Shown piece after piece: positions 1 through 5,140 of a stretch of DNA of 9,789 bases. Numbering within the stretch: position 1 is the stretch's first letter; the number at the start of each line of letters is the position of its first letter. A model generated the notes under the pieces. It searched no databases. It worked only from the letters and a program-made list of their open reading frames with translations, and was not told the origin of the DNA. Position numbers and translations under genes: made by a program. Source of the stretch: Desulfobacteraceae bacterium (GTDB lineage Bacteria; Desulfobacterota; Desulfobacteria; Desulfobacterales; Desulfobacteraceae). The DNA is taken from assembly GCA_030638935.1 (NCBI GenBank), contig DAOWDR010000603.1, positions 1 through 9,789 on the forward strand. The letters run 5' to 3'.

Positions 1-216
1 AAAATTAATGCTCAAGAAATATATGAAATATTAGATACATACGCTCATGCTGTCATAATTACAAAAACTGAGGATAAGCAAATACGTGATGCGGGTTTTA
101 GCAGAAAACTTCCAGAAGATGAAAAAATTGAAACTCGGTATCAAGAATCTGGAATCGAAGTAATCAATGTCAGAGGAAAAGATTTAAAAAATTATGAAGA
201 GAATGTACATGTATAA
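1..216 (+). CDS. C-terminal part of an unrecognised protein (5' end outside window)
   Basis: The first reading frame is open from the window edge to a TAA at 214-216 and gives 71 residues without a start codon. The tail is charged and mostly soluble, with words such as HAVIITKTEDKQIRDAG and the ending NYEENVHV; there is no membrane segment or export signal. I recognise no family. The codons are AT-rich (AAA, GAA, ATA, AAT), unlike the GC-richer cvfB that follows, so the gene may have a different history from its neighbour. A weak stem at 233-267 follows it. The call that this is coding rests on the long open frame and the protein-like composition only. Confidence 0.55.
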   Translation, partial: KINAQEIYEILDTYAHAVIITKTEDKQIRDAGFSRKLPEDEKIETRYQESGIEVINVRGKDLKNYEENVHV

Positions 217-232
217 TGAAATATTCCAGATA

Positions 233-267
233 AAACCCCAAAGTCGTGCAGTTGAGTTACGGGGTTT
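233..267 (+). terminator. weak hairpin after the first gene
   Basis: AAACCCC at 233-239 pairs perfectly with GGGGTTT at 261-267 over a 21-nt loop, 17 nt after the stop codon. The sequence after it is A-rich rather than a T-tract, so it is not a canonical intrinsic terminator. It is listed for its position. Confidence 0.25.
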
Positions 268-465
268 AAAAATAAATTTTATACATTGATTACCGTCTTG
301 GAGAGGTTTCCCACAGGATCAAGTAATTAAAATATATAAAAAACACAGCTGGCCAAAGTGGGAAAAGGTTTCAGAGTATCAAATTTTTGGCATGCGCCTA
401 AAAAGAAAAATTCTTTCGGATATATAAATTGGCCCCGAAGATTCTTTGGAACAAACCAGTTAACC

Positions 466-649
466 CCGGGCAGCATGACCGCCCGTTGCCCGGCGGCTTG
501 GCCGCTCTTAACACAGCCAGGAGAGCCTGGATTGAATAATATAGATAAAGCCAGCGTGGCGGATCCAGGATTGAGCAGATCCCAAAGTCCAATCTCTTTT
601 TGAATAAAGTTCAAAATTGGATCGAATTTGAGAACTGATGGCCCGGGCC
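466..649. repeat. cluster of GC-rich short hairpins in a non-coding stretch
   Basis: The stretch 217-733 has no convincing gene. Its middle is much richer in GC than its edges and holds several perfect short stems: CCGGGCA 466-472 with TGCCCGG 487-493; GCGGC 493-497 with GCCGC 501-505 (loop TTG); CCAGG 517-521 with CCTGG 526-530 (loop AGAG); GCCA 550-553 with TGGC 557-560; and the palindrome GGCCCGGGCC at 640-649. Frames stay open on both strands here (358-603 forward; 327-614 and 398-592 reverse). That is expected of a structured or repeated element and argues against any one frame being translated. It could be a dispersed intergenic repeat, a structured RNA or a decayed insertion. I cannot tell which from one copy. 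Confidence 0.5.
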
Positions 650-688
650 GATTTTAAAAAGAAGGCGCCCGTATGGTGGTGTCTGCTC

Positions 689-702
689 TGATATGATATG
701 AT
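689..702 (+). promoter_or_regulatory. tandem extended -10 promoter candidate for cvfB
   Basis: Two overlapping TGATATGAT words (689-697 and 694-702) each match an extended -10 (TG-N-TATGAT). They lie 32-45 bases before the cvfB start codon. No good -35 box sits 16-18 bases upstream, which is tolerated by extended -10 promoters. The position suits cvfB transcription. Confidence 0.4.
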
Positions 703-733
703 AGCCCAATACATCTAACCACAAGGAAGACCC

Positions 734-1669
734 ATGTCAAAGATAACAAATCCCTGGAAACTTGCGGGGAAATCCCTGAAAAAAAGTCAAGAACGATCCT
801 CTTCCAGACAGTCCCATCCCTTTTTGGCCCAGGATCCCGAAGCTGTGGTGGGTCAATTCCACGACCTGCCCGTGGAGAATTTTTCCGACTACGGGGTCTA
901 TTTAAGTTTTGGCCGGGATCGGGTACTTTTGCCCAATAAATACGTGCCCGAAGACATTGCCGTTGGCGAGGAGATCCGGGTCTTTATCCACAACGATTCC
1001 GAGGACCGGCCCGTAGCGACCACCTTGGAACCGGCCGGTGTGGTGGGGGATATCGAGGCCCTCAAAGTTAAGGACACGGCTGCGTTCGGCATCTTCATGG
1101 ACTGGGGCTTGGAAAAAGACCTTCTGGTTCCCCGCAGCGAACAGCAGGGCCGGATGGAACTTGGTGAAACCCATCTGGTGAAGATCTGTCTGGATGAATC
1201 CTCCCACCGGATCTACGGGTCCACCCTGATGACGGAATTCTGCCCCGGGGATGCCCAGGGGCTTACTTCCGGAGAGGCCGTGGATCTTATCATCCACAGC
1301 ATTACCCCCATCGGCTATACTGCCCTCATCAACCACACCTGCCCGGGCATGCTCTATAAAAACGAGACCTTTGAAGACCTGTCCATCGGGGATCGGTGCC
1401 GGGGATATGTCCTCCGAATCCGGGAGGACGGTAAGGTGGACCTGACTCTGAAACAGCCGGGATATGCCTCGGTGGAAGGCTCGGCCCGGAAAATTCTGGA
1501 GGTCCTGGAGGCAAATGGAGGATTCAGCCCCTGCCACGACAAAAGCCGTCCTGAAGACATTCAAGCCGCATTTTCCATGAGTAAAAAGGAATTCAAGCGT
1601 GCCGTGGGCAGCCTTTACAAACAGGGCCGCATTACCCTGCACAAGGCTGACGGGATCCGGCTGAAATAA
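734..1669 (+). CDS. cvfB: CvfB/YitL-family S1-domain RNA-binding protein
   Basis: This 311-residue soluble protein fits the CvfB (conserved virulence factor B, YitL) family, RNA-binding proteins that influence gene expression after transcription. Three S1-like beta-barrel units can be followed: about residues 38-100 (VGQFHDLPV...GVYLSFG...VLLPNKYVP), 103-165 (FGIFMDWGLEKDLLVP, a typical S1 strand-turn signature) and 178-245 (GYTALINHTCPGMLY...DGKVDLTLKQPG). A winged helix at about 248-311 carries the family tail pattern DKSRPEDI...FSMSKKEFKRAVGSLYKQG...GI. The ATG at 734 is preceded by AAGGAAGA with 3-4 bases between, and the N-terminus is a basic tail. Length is slightly above the usual 280-300. 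It stands alone: non-coding stretches flank it on both sides, and its codons are GC-richer than the first gene's. Family call is firm; the cellular role in this group of bacteria is not known to me. Confidence 0.86.
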   Translation: MSKITNPWKLAGKSLKKSQERSSSRQSHPFLAQDPEAVVGQFHDLPVENFSDYGVYLSFGRDRVLLPNKYVPEDIAVGEEIRVFIHNDSEDRPVATTLEPAGVVGDIEALKVKDTAAFGIFMDWGLEKDLLVPRSEQQGRMELGETHLVKICLDESSHRIYGSTLMTEFCPGDAQGLTSGEAVDLIIHSITPIGYTALINHTCPGMLYKNETFEDLSIGDRCRGYVLRIREDGKVDLTLKQPGYASVEGSARKILEVLEANGGFSPCHDKSRPEDIQAAFSMSKKEFKRAVGSLYKQGRITLHKADGIRLK

Positions 1670-1890
1670 TTGACAACAAGGATGTCCTCAAGCGGATCCA
1701 GGATTGGGAAGAGCACAAAACTATTATTTGTTTGTGTTTGAAATTAAAAAACTGATTGGGCGAGGAATGGGATTGGGTGAATCCGGTGCCGGGCGGCCCG
1801 GGGATGATCTAAAAGTTGGAATACCGGATGACAGCCAAGCAGCTGGGGTGCCCCGGGGCCCGAATTCATGCTGCCAGGCTGCCGGCAAGG
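1670..1890. repeat. GC-palindrome patch downstream of cvfB
   Basis: The gap after cvfB begins with a 15-base word (1692-1706, GCGGATCCAGGATTG) that also occurs at 559-573 upstream of cvfB. It then holds dense GC palindromes: CCGGG 1789-1793 with CCCGG 1797-1801, CCCCGGGG at 1851-1858, and TGCC/GGCA around 1872-1888. A forward TTG-started frame (1704-1949) crosses it but has no ribosome binding site and reads as low-complexity G/P-rich sequence, so I do not call it a gene. No T-tract terminator for cvfB is visible. Confidence 0.4.
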
Positions 1891-2111
1891 TTTTGACGAT
1901 CGAATTTCCCTTTGACGTTCCTGAAATAACCCATAAACAGCTCAGATGATTTCTTTTCGTGCCAATGAATTCGATGAACCAGGTTGTGATATATTTTGGT
2001 CCGCATGTGCTTAGGTTTCACAAAAATATTTGGACAGCCTTCCGGGGTCTTGAGTTTCTCTTGGCGAAGCTTTTCTGCTGCATGTGCATGACGCATACTG
2101 TGATCCGCCAT
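1866..2111 (-). CDS. possible small protein of unknown function (doubtful)
   Basis: A reverse frame of 81 residues starts at ATG 2111-2109 with AAAGG about four bases upstream and fills the gap between cvfB and the methylase remnant. The product is basic and His-rich (MADHSMRHAHAAEKLRQEK at the start, NLVHRIHWHEKK in the middle), without a signal peptide or membrane segment. Codon use looks balanced. I recognise no family. The frame is also open upstream of the ATG on the reverse strand of the methylase remnant, so it may be only the tail of a decayed reading frame or a chance ORF. It overlaps the methylase remnant by 28 bases on the opposite strand. Confidence 0.3.
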   Translation of the reverse strand: MADHSMRHAHAAEKLRQEKLKTPEGCPNIFVKPKHMRTKIYHNLVHRIHWHEKKSSELFMGYFRNVKGKFDRQNLAGSLAA

Positions 2112-2377
2112 ATTACCTTTGCCCGGATTACAAGCACAACTTTGTCCTGGAAGATTTCATAGAGCTGGCTGACACCTTAAAAGGAATCCAGGGACAATTC
2201 ATGCTGAGCATAAACGATCACCCGGACATCCGGGAGGTATTCAAGGATTTCAACCAAAAGGAAGTATCCTTATTATACACGGTAGGAAAAAAAAGGCCTG
2301 TAGAGGCCAATGAATTGATATACTCAAATTATGATTTTAAAGAGAAAAAAGATCTAAGCTTGTTTCCAAATGCATAA
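2084..2377 (+). pseudogene. C-terminal remnant of a D12-class adenine-N6 DNA methyltransferase (Dam-like)
   Basis: The frame reads HDAYCDPPYYLCPDYKHN near its start. DPPYY is the catalytic motif IV (DPPY) of adenine-N6 methyltransferases. The rest matches the C-terminal pattern of the D12/Dam class: FVLEDFIELADTLKGIQGQFMLSINDHPDIREVF, then a short charged tail ending naturally at TAA. Family members are usually about 260-300 residues and begin with an FxGxG S-adenosylmethionine-binding motif. Here only 97 residues remain, the FxGxG half is absent, and the frame is closed by TGA at 2051-2053. The usual residues just before YCDPPY (commonly FF or LF) also look deleted. A GTG at 2084 could start translation but no ribosome binding site supports it. 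The remnant should be inactive. It is probably the trace of a lost mobile or restriction-modification gene; nothing adjacent completes it. Confidence 0.75.
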
Positions 2378-2529
2378 GGACTTTTGGGAATGAGTACTTT
2401 GTAATATCTTTCCTATTGCAATTTTGGGCAGGGTAAGGATATTCTCCAAATAAGTTGATTATGGAATTAACTCAATATGCTTTTTTCAAACTCTTAATAG
2501 GAAAAATATTTCTCTTTTTAATTGCGGGG

Positions 2530-2569
2530 TATGTAAAATACCTCTTAAATATCTGTAATGTTTTACATA
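2530..2569. promoter_or_regulatory. dyad, candidate activator-binding site
   Basis: TATGTAAAA at 2530-2538 is the exact reverse complement of TTTTACATA at 2561-2569 (9 bp, 22-base spacer). Inside the right half lies a tighter dyad, TGTAA-tgtt-TTACA, at 2554-2567. The centre is about 86 bases before the start predicted from the sigma-54-like element, a usual distance for an enhancer-binding protein. It may be chance, as the DNA is AT-rich. Confidence 0.35.
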
Positions 2570-2609
2570 TCCGTCTCTTAATATGCCTGTTTAACTGCAC
2601 AAAAGAACA

Positions 2610-2625
2610 TTGCACGATTCTTGCA
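2610..2625 (+). promoter_or_regulatory. sigma-54 (-24/-12) promoter candidate
   Basis: TTGCACG-attc-TTGCA matches the RpoN consensus TGGCACG-N4-TTGCW at every defined base except one G of the -24 GG doublet. Spacing between the two blocks is exact. The -12 C would be base 2624 and the start about 2636. The only downstream gene on this strand is the PEP-CTERM gene at 2849. In other bacteria, PEP-CTERM genes are reported to be driven by RpoN with the PrsK/PrsR two-component system. The mismatch lies in a highly conserved position, so the call is moderate. Confidence 0.45.
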
Positions 2626-2848
2626 TTATTTATGGTGATGCTTGAGATACCGTTTGCGCTAAAAAATGCTATGCTGACAGCAATCCGTTTTGTTTTCTAC
2701 GACGTTTAATTTTCCCTTCCATACTTCCCCGAGTTGTATGTCCATGTTTAAAATTGTTCGTATCTGAAATAGATGTATTGGTTGAGCCATTTATATTGTT
2801 TCCTCAAGCCTGAGATTCTAAATTTTAATCAAGAAAGGAGATGGCCTT

Positions 2849-3610
2849 ATGAAAAAACAATTACAATTTTTATTGAGTACAGTAATTATACTACATTTTT
2901 TTGTTGGTTTGGCTTTTGCCACCCCAATTTTTTCAATCGGGGAAGGCACTCAAATTAGCTGGGATCAAGCAATAGTTTCAGGCAATGTTCAGGCTGTTCA
3001 AGCCGGGGATGTTACATGGGCTGCCCAACAGTTTTATGGCCCCCAGAATTACCAAATGGTAACCTCTCAATTAACCCCTGATCTTTTTGTAGCTGATTTG
3101 AACAACGAAATACATCAGTCTTTGGTCATGTCATGGGATGCGGTTCAAGATTCAAGTGTTTTGAGTGTTGCCGCATGGGAATACGTTTACGACCAGGATC
3201 CTGATTTGTCTGGGTTGACACTGGATTTCAGTATTTATGCACCACCTGGAATATCAAATCTTTCAGTTGAACTCATTGATATTAAAGGCAATTCTCAAGG
3301 ATGGTTCAGTTCCAGTGTTCCTAACACTTGGGGAGTTCATTCCATTAATACCGGAATTGGCGTTCAGGGTATTTTTAATGCTTTTATCAGCCAACCGGGG
3401 TTTGATATAACCAAGGTTGTAGCTATTCGGTTTGATGAAGCGGGTATGTGGAGCCCGACATTTCAGGCTGCTCCTGCCGGGGCTCCCCCAGGACTCATGT
3501 GGAATGCATGGAACCATGTTCAAGTAATTCCTGAGCCAAGCCCGTTCTTACTGCTTGGTTTTGGATTGATAGGTTTCACCTGGGTAACTAGAAGACAAAA
3601 CAAATATTAA
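2849..3610 (+). CDS. exported PEP-CTERM sorting-domain protein
   Basis: This 253-residue protein has a Sec signal peptide (about 1-24: MKKQ basic start, hydrophobic core, cleavage near AFA-TP). Its C-terminus is a classic PEP-CTERM tripartite signal: VIPEP (PEP at 228-230), a hydrophobic helix at about 233-247, and a basic RR tail (248-249). Such proteins are recognised by an exosortase in the inner membrane, cleaved, and released to the surface or matrix, usually in organisms making exopolysaccharide. The middle (25-225) is rich in Ser, Asn, Gly and aromatic residues and looks beta-strand rich (for example LSGLTLDFSIYAPPGISNLSVELIDIKG); I recognise no named domain. The ATG at 2849 is supported by AGGAGATGG seven bases upstream. 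It is a single-gene unit. No exosortase, PrsK/PrsR or polysaccharide gene is in the window. Confidence 0.85.
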   Translation: MKKQLQFLLSTVIILHFFVGLAFATPIFSIGEGTQISWDQAIVSGNVQAVQAGDVTWAAQQFYGPQNYQMVTSQLTPDLFVADLNNEIHQSLVMSWDAVQDSSVLSVAAWEYVYDQDPDLSGLTLDFSIYAPPGISNLSVELIDIKGNSQGWFSSSVPNTWGVHSINTGIGVQGIFNAFISQPGFDITKVVAIRFDEAGMWSPTFQAAPAGAPPGLMWNAWNHVQVIPEPSPFLLLGFGLIGFTWVTRRQNKY

Positions 3611-3623
3611 GCTATATTTTTTA

Positions 3624-3655
3624 TCAATAAGCAGTGCCATAGCACTGCTTATTGA
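3624..3655 (+). terminator. 14-bp hairpin after the PEP-CTERM gene
   Basis: TCAATAAGCAGTGC (3624-3637) and its perfect complement (3642-3655) enclose the loop CATA, 13 bases after the stop codon. There is no T-tract on the 3' side; a T-run (3617-3622) precedes the hairpin instead. It may therefore end transcription weakly or protect the mRNA 3' end. The terminator label is from position and stem strength. Confidence 0.6.
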
Positions 3656-4070
3656 CATACCCCGACTATTTGTAAAAATCCACTTTATACATTATTATCC
3701 AGTGCTTTCCGGGAATTCCAAGGGACAGGATGATAATATATTTTTTGAATTTCGGACAGCGGTTGTAAGATCAAATCTAAGTTTCTACAAATATCATCCT
3801 GATAATTTATAAAAACATATCATTCTGACTTTTCATTAAAGCTTTGATAAAGCGTTTGTCAGACGATTTATTCTTTCAAAAACTCAAAGCAAAAACGTTC
3901 CTTTTTAATTAATCATTGAACAAAAAAGATGTTTTTATAATTTATTTTGAAGGGCATTGTATCTTTTTTAAAAAAGACAATTTATGATCCATAAATATCT
4001 GATATAGCAGATTATACGAAAGTGACAGCGATGAGTTTCATTTGTAGAACTTGTGTAGAATTTTGCCCAC
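3656..4070. other. AT-rich gene-free stretch with inverted repeats
   Basis: No gene is visible here. Notable structure: CAGGATGATA at 3726-3735 with its exact complement TATCATCCTG at 3792-3801; an imperfect hairpin 3824-3863 (outer TCTGAC/GTCAGA, inner GCTTT/AAAGC); and a perfect 16-base palindrome TCTTTTTTAAAAAAGA at 3962-3977, flanked by ATTG and CAAT. The stretch lies between the ends of two convergent units (the PEP-CTERM gene and the reverse tRNA-Arg), so promoters would not be expected. Confidence 0.45.
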
Positions 4071-4110
4071 AAAAACAAAAAAGGTTTTCGGCTAAAAGCC
4101 CAAAACCCTT
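4071..4110 (-). terminator. intrinsic terminator of tRNA-Arg
   Basis: Read on the reverse strand, AAGGGTTTTGGGC pairs with GCCGAAAACCTTT (13 positions, one G-G mismatch, one G-U pair) around a short loop, followed by a T-rich run broken by one G. It begins about 10 bases after the tRNA CCA end. Confidence 0.85.
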
Positions 4111-4118
4111 GATATCAG

Positions 4119-4195
4119 TGGCGCGCCTGGCAGGATTCGAACCTGCGACCCCCTGATTCGTAGTCAGATACTCTATCCAGCTGAGCTACAGGCGC
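4119..4195 (-). tRNA. tRNA-Arg(ACG)
   Basis: The reverse strand folds into a full cloverleaf of 77 bases. The acceptor stem is GCGCCTG with CAGGCGC, the D arm begins GCTCAGCTGGATAGAG, the anticodon stem is TCTGA/TCAGG, and the loop is CTACGAA, giving anticodon ACG. The T arm is GCAGG-TTCGAAT-CCTGC. Discriminator G and CCA are encoded. Anticodon ACG reads Arg CGN codons only after A34 is converted to inosine by TadA, whose gene lies about 490 bases away on the other strand. It has its own promoter and terminator. Confidence 0.97.
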
Positions 4196-4198
4196 ACA

Positions 4199-4239
4199 AA
4201 CAACCCCGAGTATATACCAGGGTTGTTGGAAGATATCAA
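4199..4239 (-). promoter_or_regulatory. sigma-70 promoter of tRNA-Arg with an overlapping inverted repeat
   Basis: On the reverse strand a -35 TTGATA (4239-4234) and a -10 TATATA (4216-4211) are separated by exactly 17 bases. The tRNA begins about 16 bases after the -10, and the DNA between is GC-rich (CTCGGGG), as in stringently controlled tRNA promoters. AACAACCC (4199-4206) and GGGTTGTT (4220-4227) form an 8-bp inverted repeat bracketing the -10. Confidence 0.65.
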
Positions 4240-4266
4240 GCATTTTTGTTTTTGGAAATTCCCATC

Positions 4267-4306
4267 AAAAAAGGCTATGCTTTTGACCCCAACTGGTCAG
4301 CCTTTT
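4267..4306 (-). terminator. intrinsic terminator of the small DRR-protein gene
   Basis: On the reverse strand AAAAGGCT (4306-4299) pairs with AGCCTTTT (4276-4269). An inner GACC/GGTC stem (4298-4295 with 4288-4285) stacks on its 5' arm, and six T follow the outer stem. It comes about 20 bases after the small ORF's stop and before the tRNA-Arg promoter, separating the two reverse units. Confidence 0.65.
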
Positions 4307-4323
4307 AAAAAGCGCCCATGTAA

Positions 4324-4521
4324 CTACTTAAAAATTTCCCAAAGAAACCGATTCCTGAGATCAAGACCAACAGAACTCCATTCGGAAAATCTTACCCAGA
4401 GGTCACGGCGCTCCCCTGATATTCGTCGTTCTTCCGTTCTTCGGTCCCAAAACAATTGCAATATCACTTGTCTTCGATTTATTGAACTTCTTCGGTCAAT
4501 GCCGGACCTGATGATTTTCAT
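4324..4521 (-). CDS. small Arg-rich protein with DRR/ERR repeats
   Basis: The 65-residue product is strongly basic. It carries repeated Asp/Glu/Asn-Arg-Arg triplets (DRR 9-11, NRR 15-17, DRR 26-28, ERR 31-33, ERR 37-39), followed by LWVRFSEWSSVGL (41-53). The regular spacing, the distinct second block and a dedicated terminator directly downstream argue that it is a real gene. Its opposite-strand shadow (4223-4531) has no such features. From memory, similar short proteins with several xRR triplets and a WVR...W-SSV block occur in deltaproteobacteria as uncharacterised proteins; I cannot verify this here. No domain with known function is recognised. The start is the only ATG; upstream there is just a weak AGG, 11-12 bases off. 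Role unknown; the charge pattern would suit binding to nucleic acid or another protein. Confidence 0.6.
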   Translation of the reverse strand: MKIIRSGIDRRSSINRRQVILQLFWDRRTEERRISGERRDLWVRFSEWSSVGLDLRNRFLWEIFK

Positions 4522-4611
4522 ACATTTATAGCCTAATTGTTTTTATATTGTATATTGATAAACAAACTCCCAAAGGATCATAGACAGGTATCAATTTGAC
4601 TAATAAAATTC

Positions 4612-4633
4612 AATCAGGGAAACCCTGATTTTT
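4612..4633 (+). terminator. hairpin with short T-run before tadA
   Basis: AATCAGGG (4612-4619) pairs perfectly with CCCTGATT (4623-4630) over an AAA loop, and five T in all end the element. It lies just upstream of the tadA promoter, so it would stop read-through from upstream rather than attenuate tadA. Confidence 0.5.
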
Positions 4634-4642
4634 GAAAAATAT

Positions 4643-4671
4643 TTGACCTTGGGAAAAAAGACTTATATAAG
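4643..4671 (+). promoter_or_regulatory. sigma-70 promoter of tadA-purA
   Basis: TTGACC (4643-4648) and TATAAG (4666-4671) each match five of six consensus bases, with the ideal 17-base spacer. Transcription would start near 4678, only about seven bases before the tadA ATG at 4685. This argues against translation starting at the TTG at 4643. Confidence 0.65.
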
Positions 4672-4684
4672 TATAGGTTGGAAT

Positions 4685-5140
4685 ATGAATGATGAATTTT
4701 ACATGATGCTTGCTTTAGAGGAGGCACAAAAAGCAGAAGAGATAGATGAGGTTCCAGTGGGAGCTGTCATTGTGGATGAACATAACCAGGTGATCGGGCA
4801 AGGGTTTAACCGGCCCATTTCAACAAACGACCCCACAAGCCATGCTGAAATAAACGCCTTGAGAATGGCGTCTAAACGGTTAAACAACTACCGACTGACA
4901 CAGACAACTTTATATGTAACCATTGAACCTTGCATCATGTGTATGGGAGCTATTATCCATGCGAGAATCAAACGAATTGTATTTGGAGCGTCCGATCCCA
5001 AATGGGGGGCTGTAGTATCCTTATATAATATGGCTTCTGATCATCGATTAAACCATAACCCTGAGATTGAGTCAGGGGTGTGTGAAGAGAAAACAAGACA
5101 AATCATAAAAAGTTTTTTTATGAATAAAAGGAGCAAATAG
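4685..5140 (+). CDS. tadA: tRNA(adenosine-34) deaminase TadA
   Basis: TadA deaminates A34 of tRNA-Arg(ACG) to inosine so that one tRNA can read several CGN codons. The 151-residue protein shows the zinc-dependent cytidine/adenosine deaminase signature: HAE (H53, E55 as proton shuttle) and PCIMC (C83, C86), followed by MGAIIHARIKRIVFGASDPKWGA, typical of TadA rather than of cytidine or guanine deaminases. Family length is about 150-170. I chose ATG 4685 (MNDEFYMMLALEEAQKA), which begins as family members do. The longer frame starting at TTG 4643 runs through a strong promoter. With that promoter the leader is very short and has only a weak AGG, so initiation may be close to leaderless. The stop overlaps the purA GTG by one base, implying coupled translation. 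The substrate tRNA gene is nearby on the reverse strand. Confidence 0.93.
   Translation: MNDEFYMMLALEEAQKAEEIDEVPVGAVIVDEHNQVIGQGFNRPISTNDPTSHAEINALRMASKRLNNYRLTQTTLYVTIEPCIMCMGAIIHARIKRIVFGASDPKWGAVVSLYNMASDHRLNHNPEIESGVCEEKTRQIIKSFFMNKRSK

Larger units (their letters stand above)
2378..2848. other. AT-rich leader and control region before the PEP-CTERM gene
   Basis: There is no convincing gene in these 470 bases. The forward frames at 2455-2709 (TTG start, no ribosome binding site) and 2773-2958 (overlapping the real start) look like chance openings in AT-rich DNA. The stretch contains a dyad at 2530-2569 and a sigma-54-like element at 2610-2625, and would give the downstream gene a leader of about 213 bases if that element is used. 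Confidence 0.5.

Noticed and set aside
358..603. 81-residue forward frame, and 95- and 64-residue reverse frames, in the hairpin cluster
   Set aside because: All are open over the same bases, none has a ribosome binding site or a recognisable domain, and the GC hairpins explain the lack of stops.
902..1642. 246-residue open frame on the reverse strand opposite cvfB
   Set aside because: It is a shadow of cvfB; the forward protein has clear S1 and winged-helix patterns, while the reverse product has none.
1704..1949. 81-residue forward frame after cvfB
   Set aside because: TTG start without a ribosome binding site; the product is G/P-rich low-complexity sequence produced by the palindromes.
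2455..2709. 84-residue hydrophobic frame in the leader of the PEP-CTERM gene
   Set aside because: TTG start, no ribosome binding site, and it overlaps the sigma-54-like element and dyad; hydrophobicity follows from T-rich codons.
4223..4531. 102-residue forward frame opposite the DRR protein
   Set aside because: It starts inside the tRNA-Arg promoter region and shows no motif; the reverse frame has repeats and its own terminator.
4612..4633. riboswitch or attenuator for tadA-purA
   Set aside because: The best promoter lies downstream of this hairpin, so it would not be part of the tadA mRNA; no purine-riboswitch core is seen.
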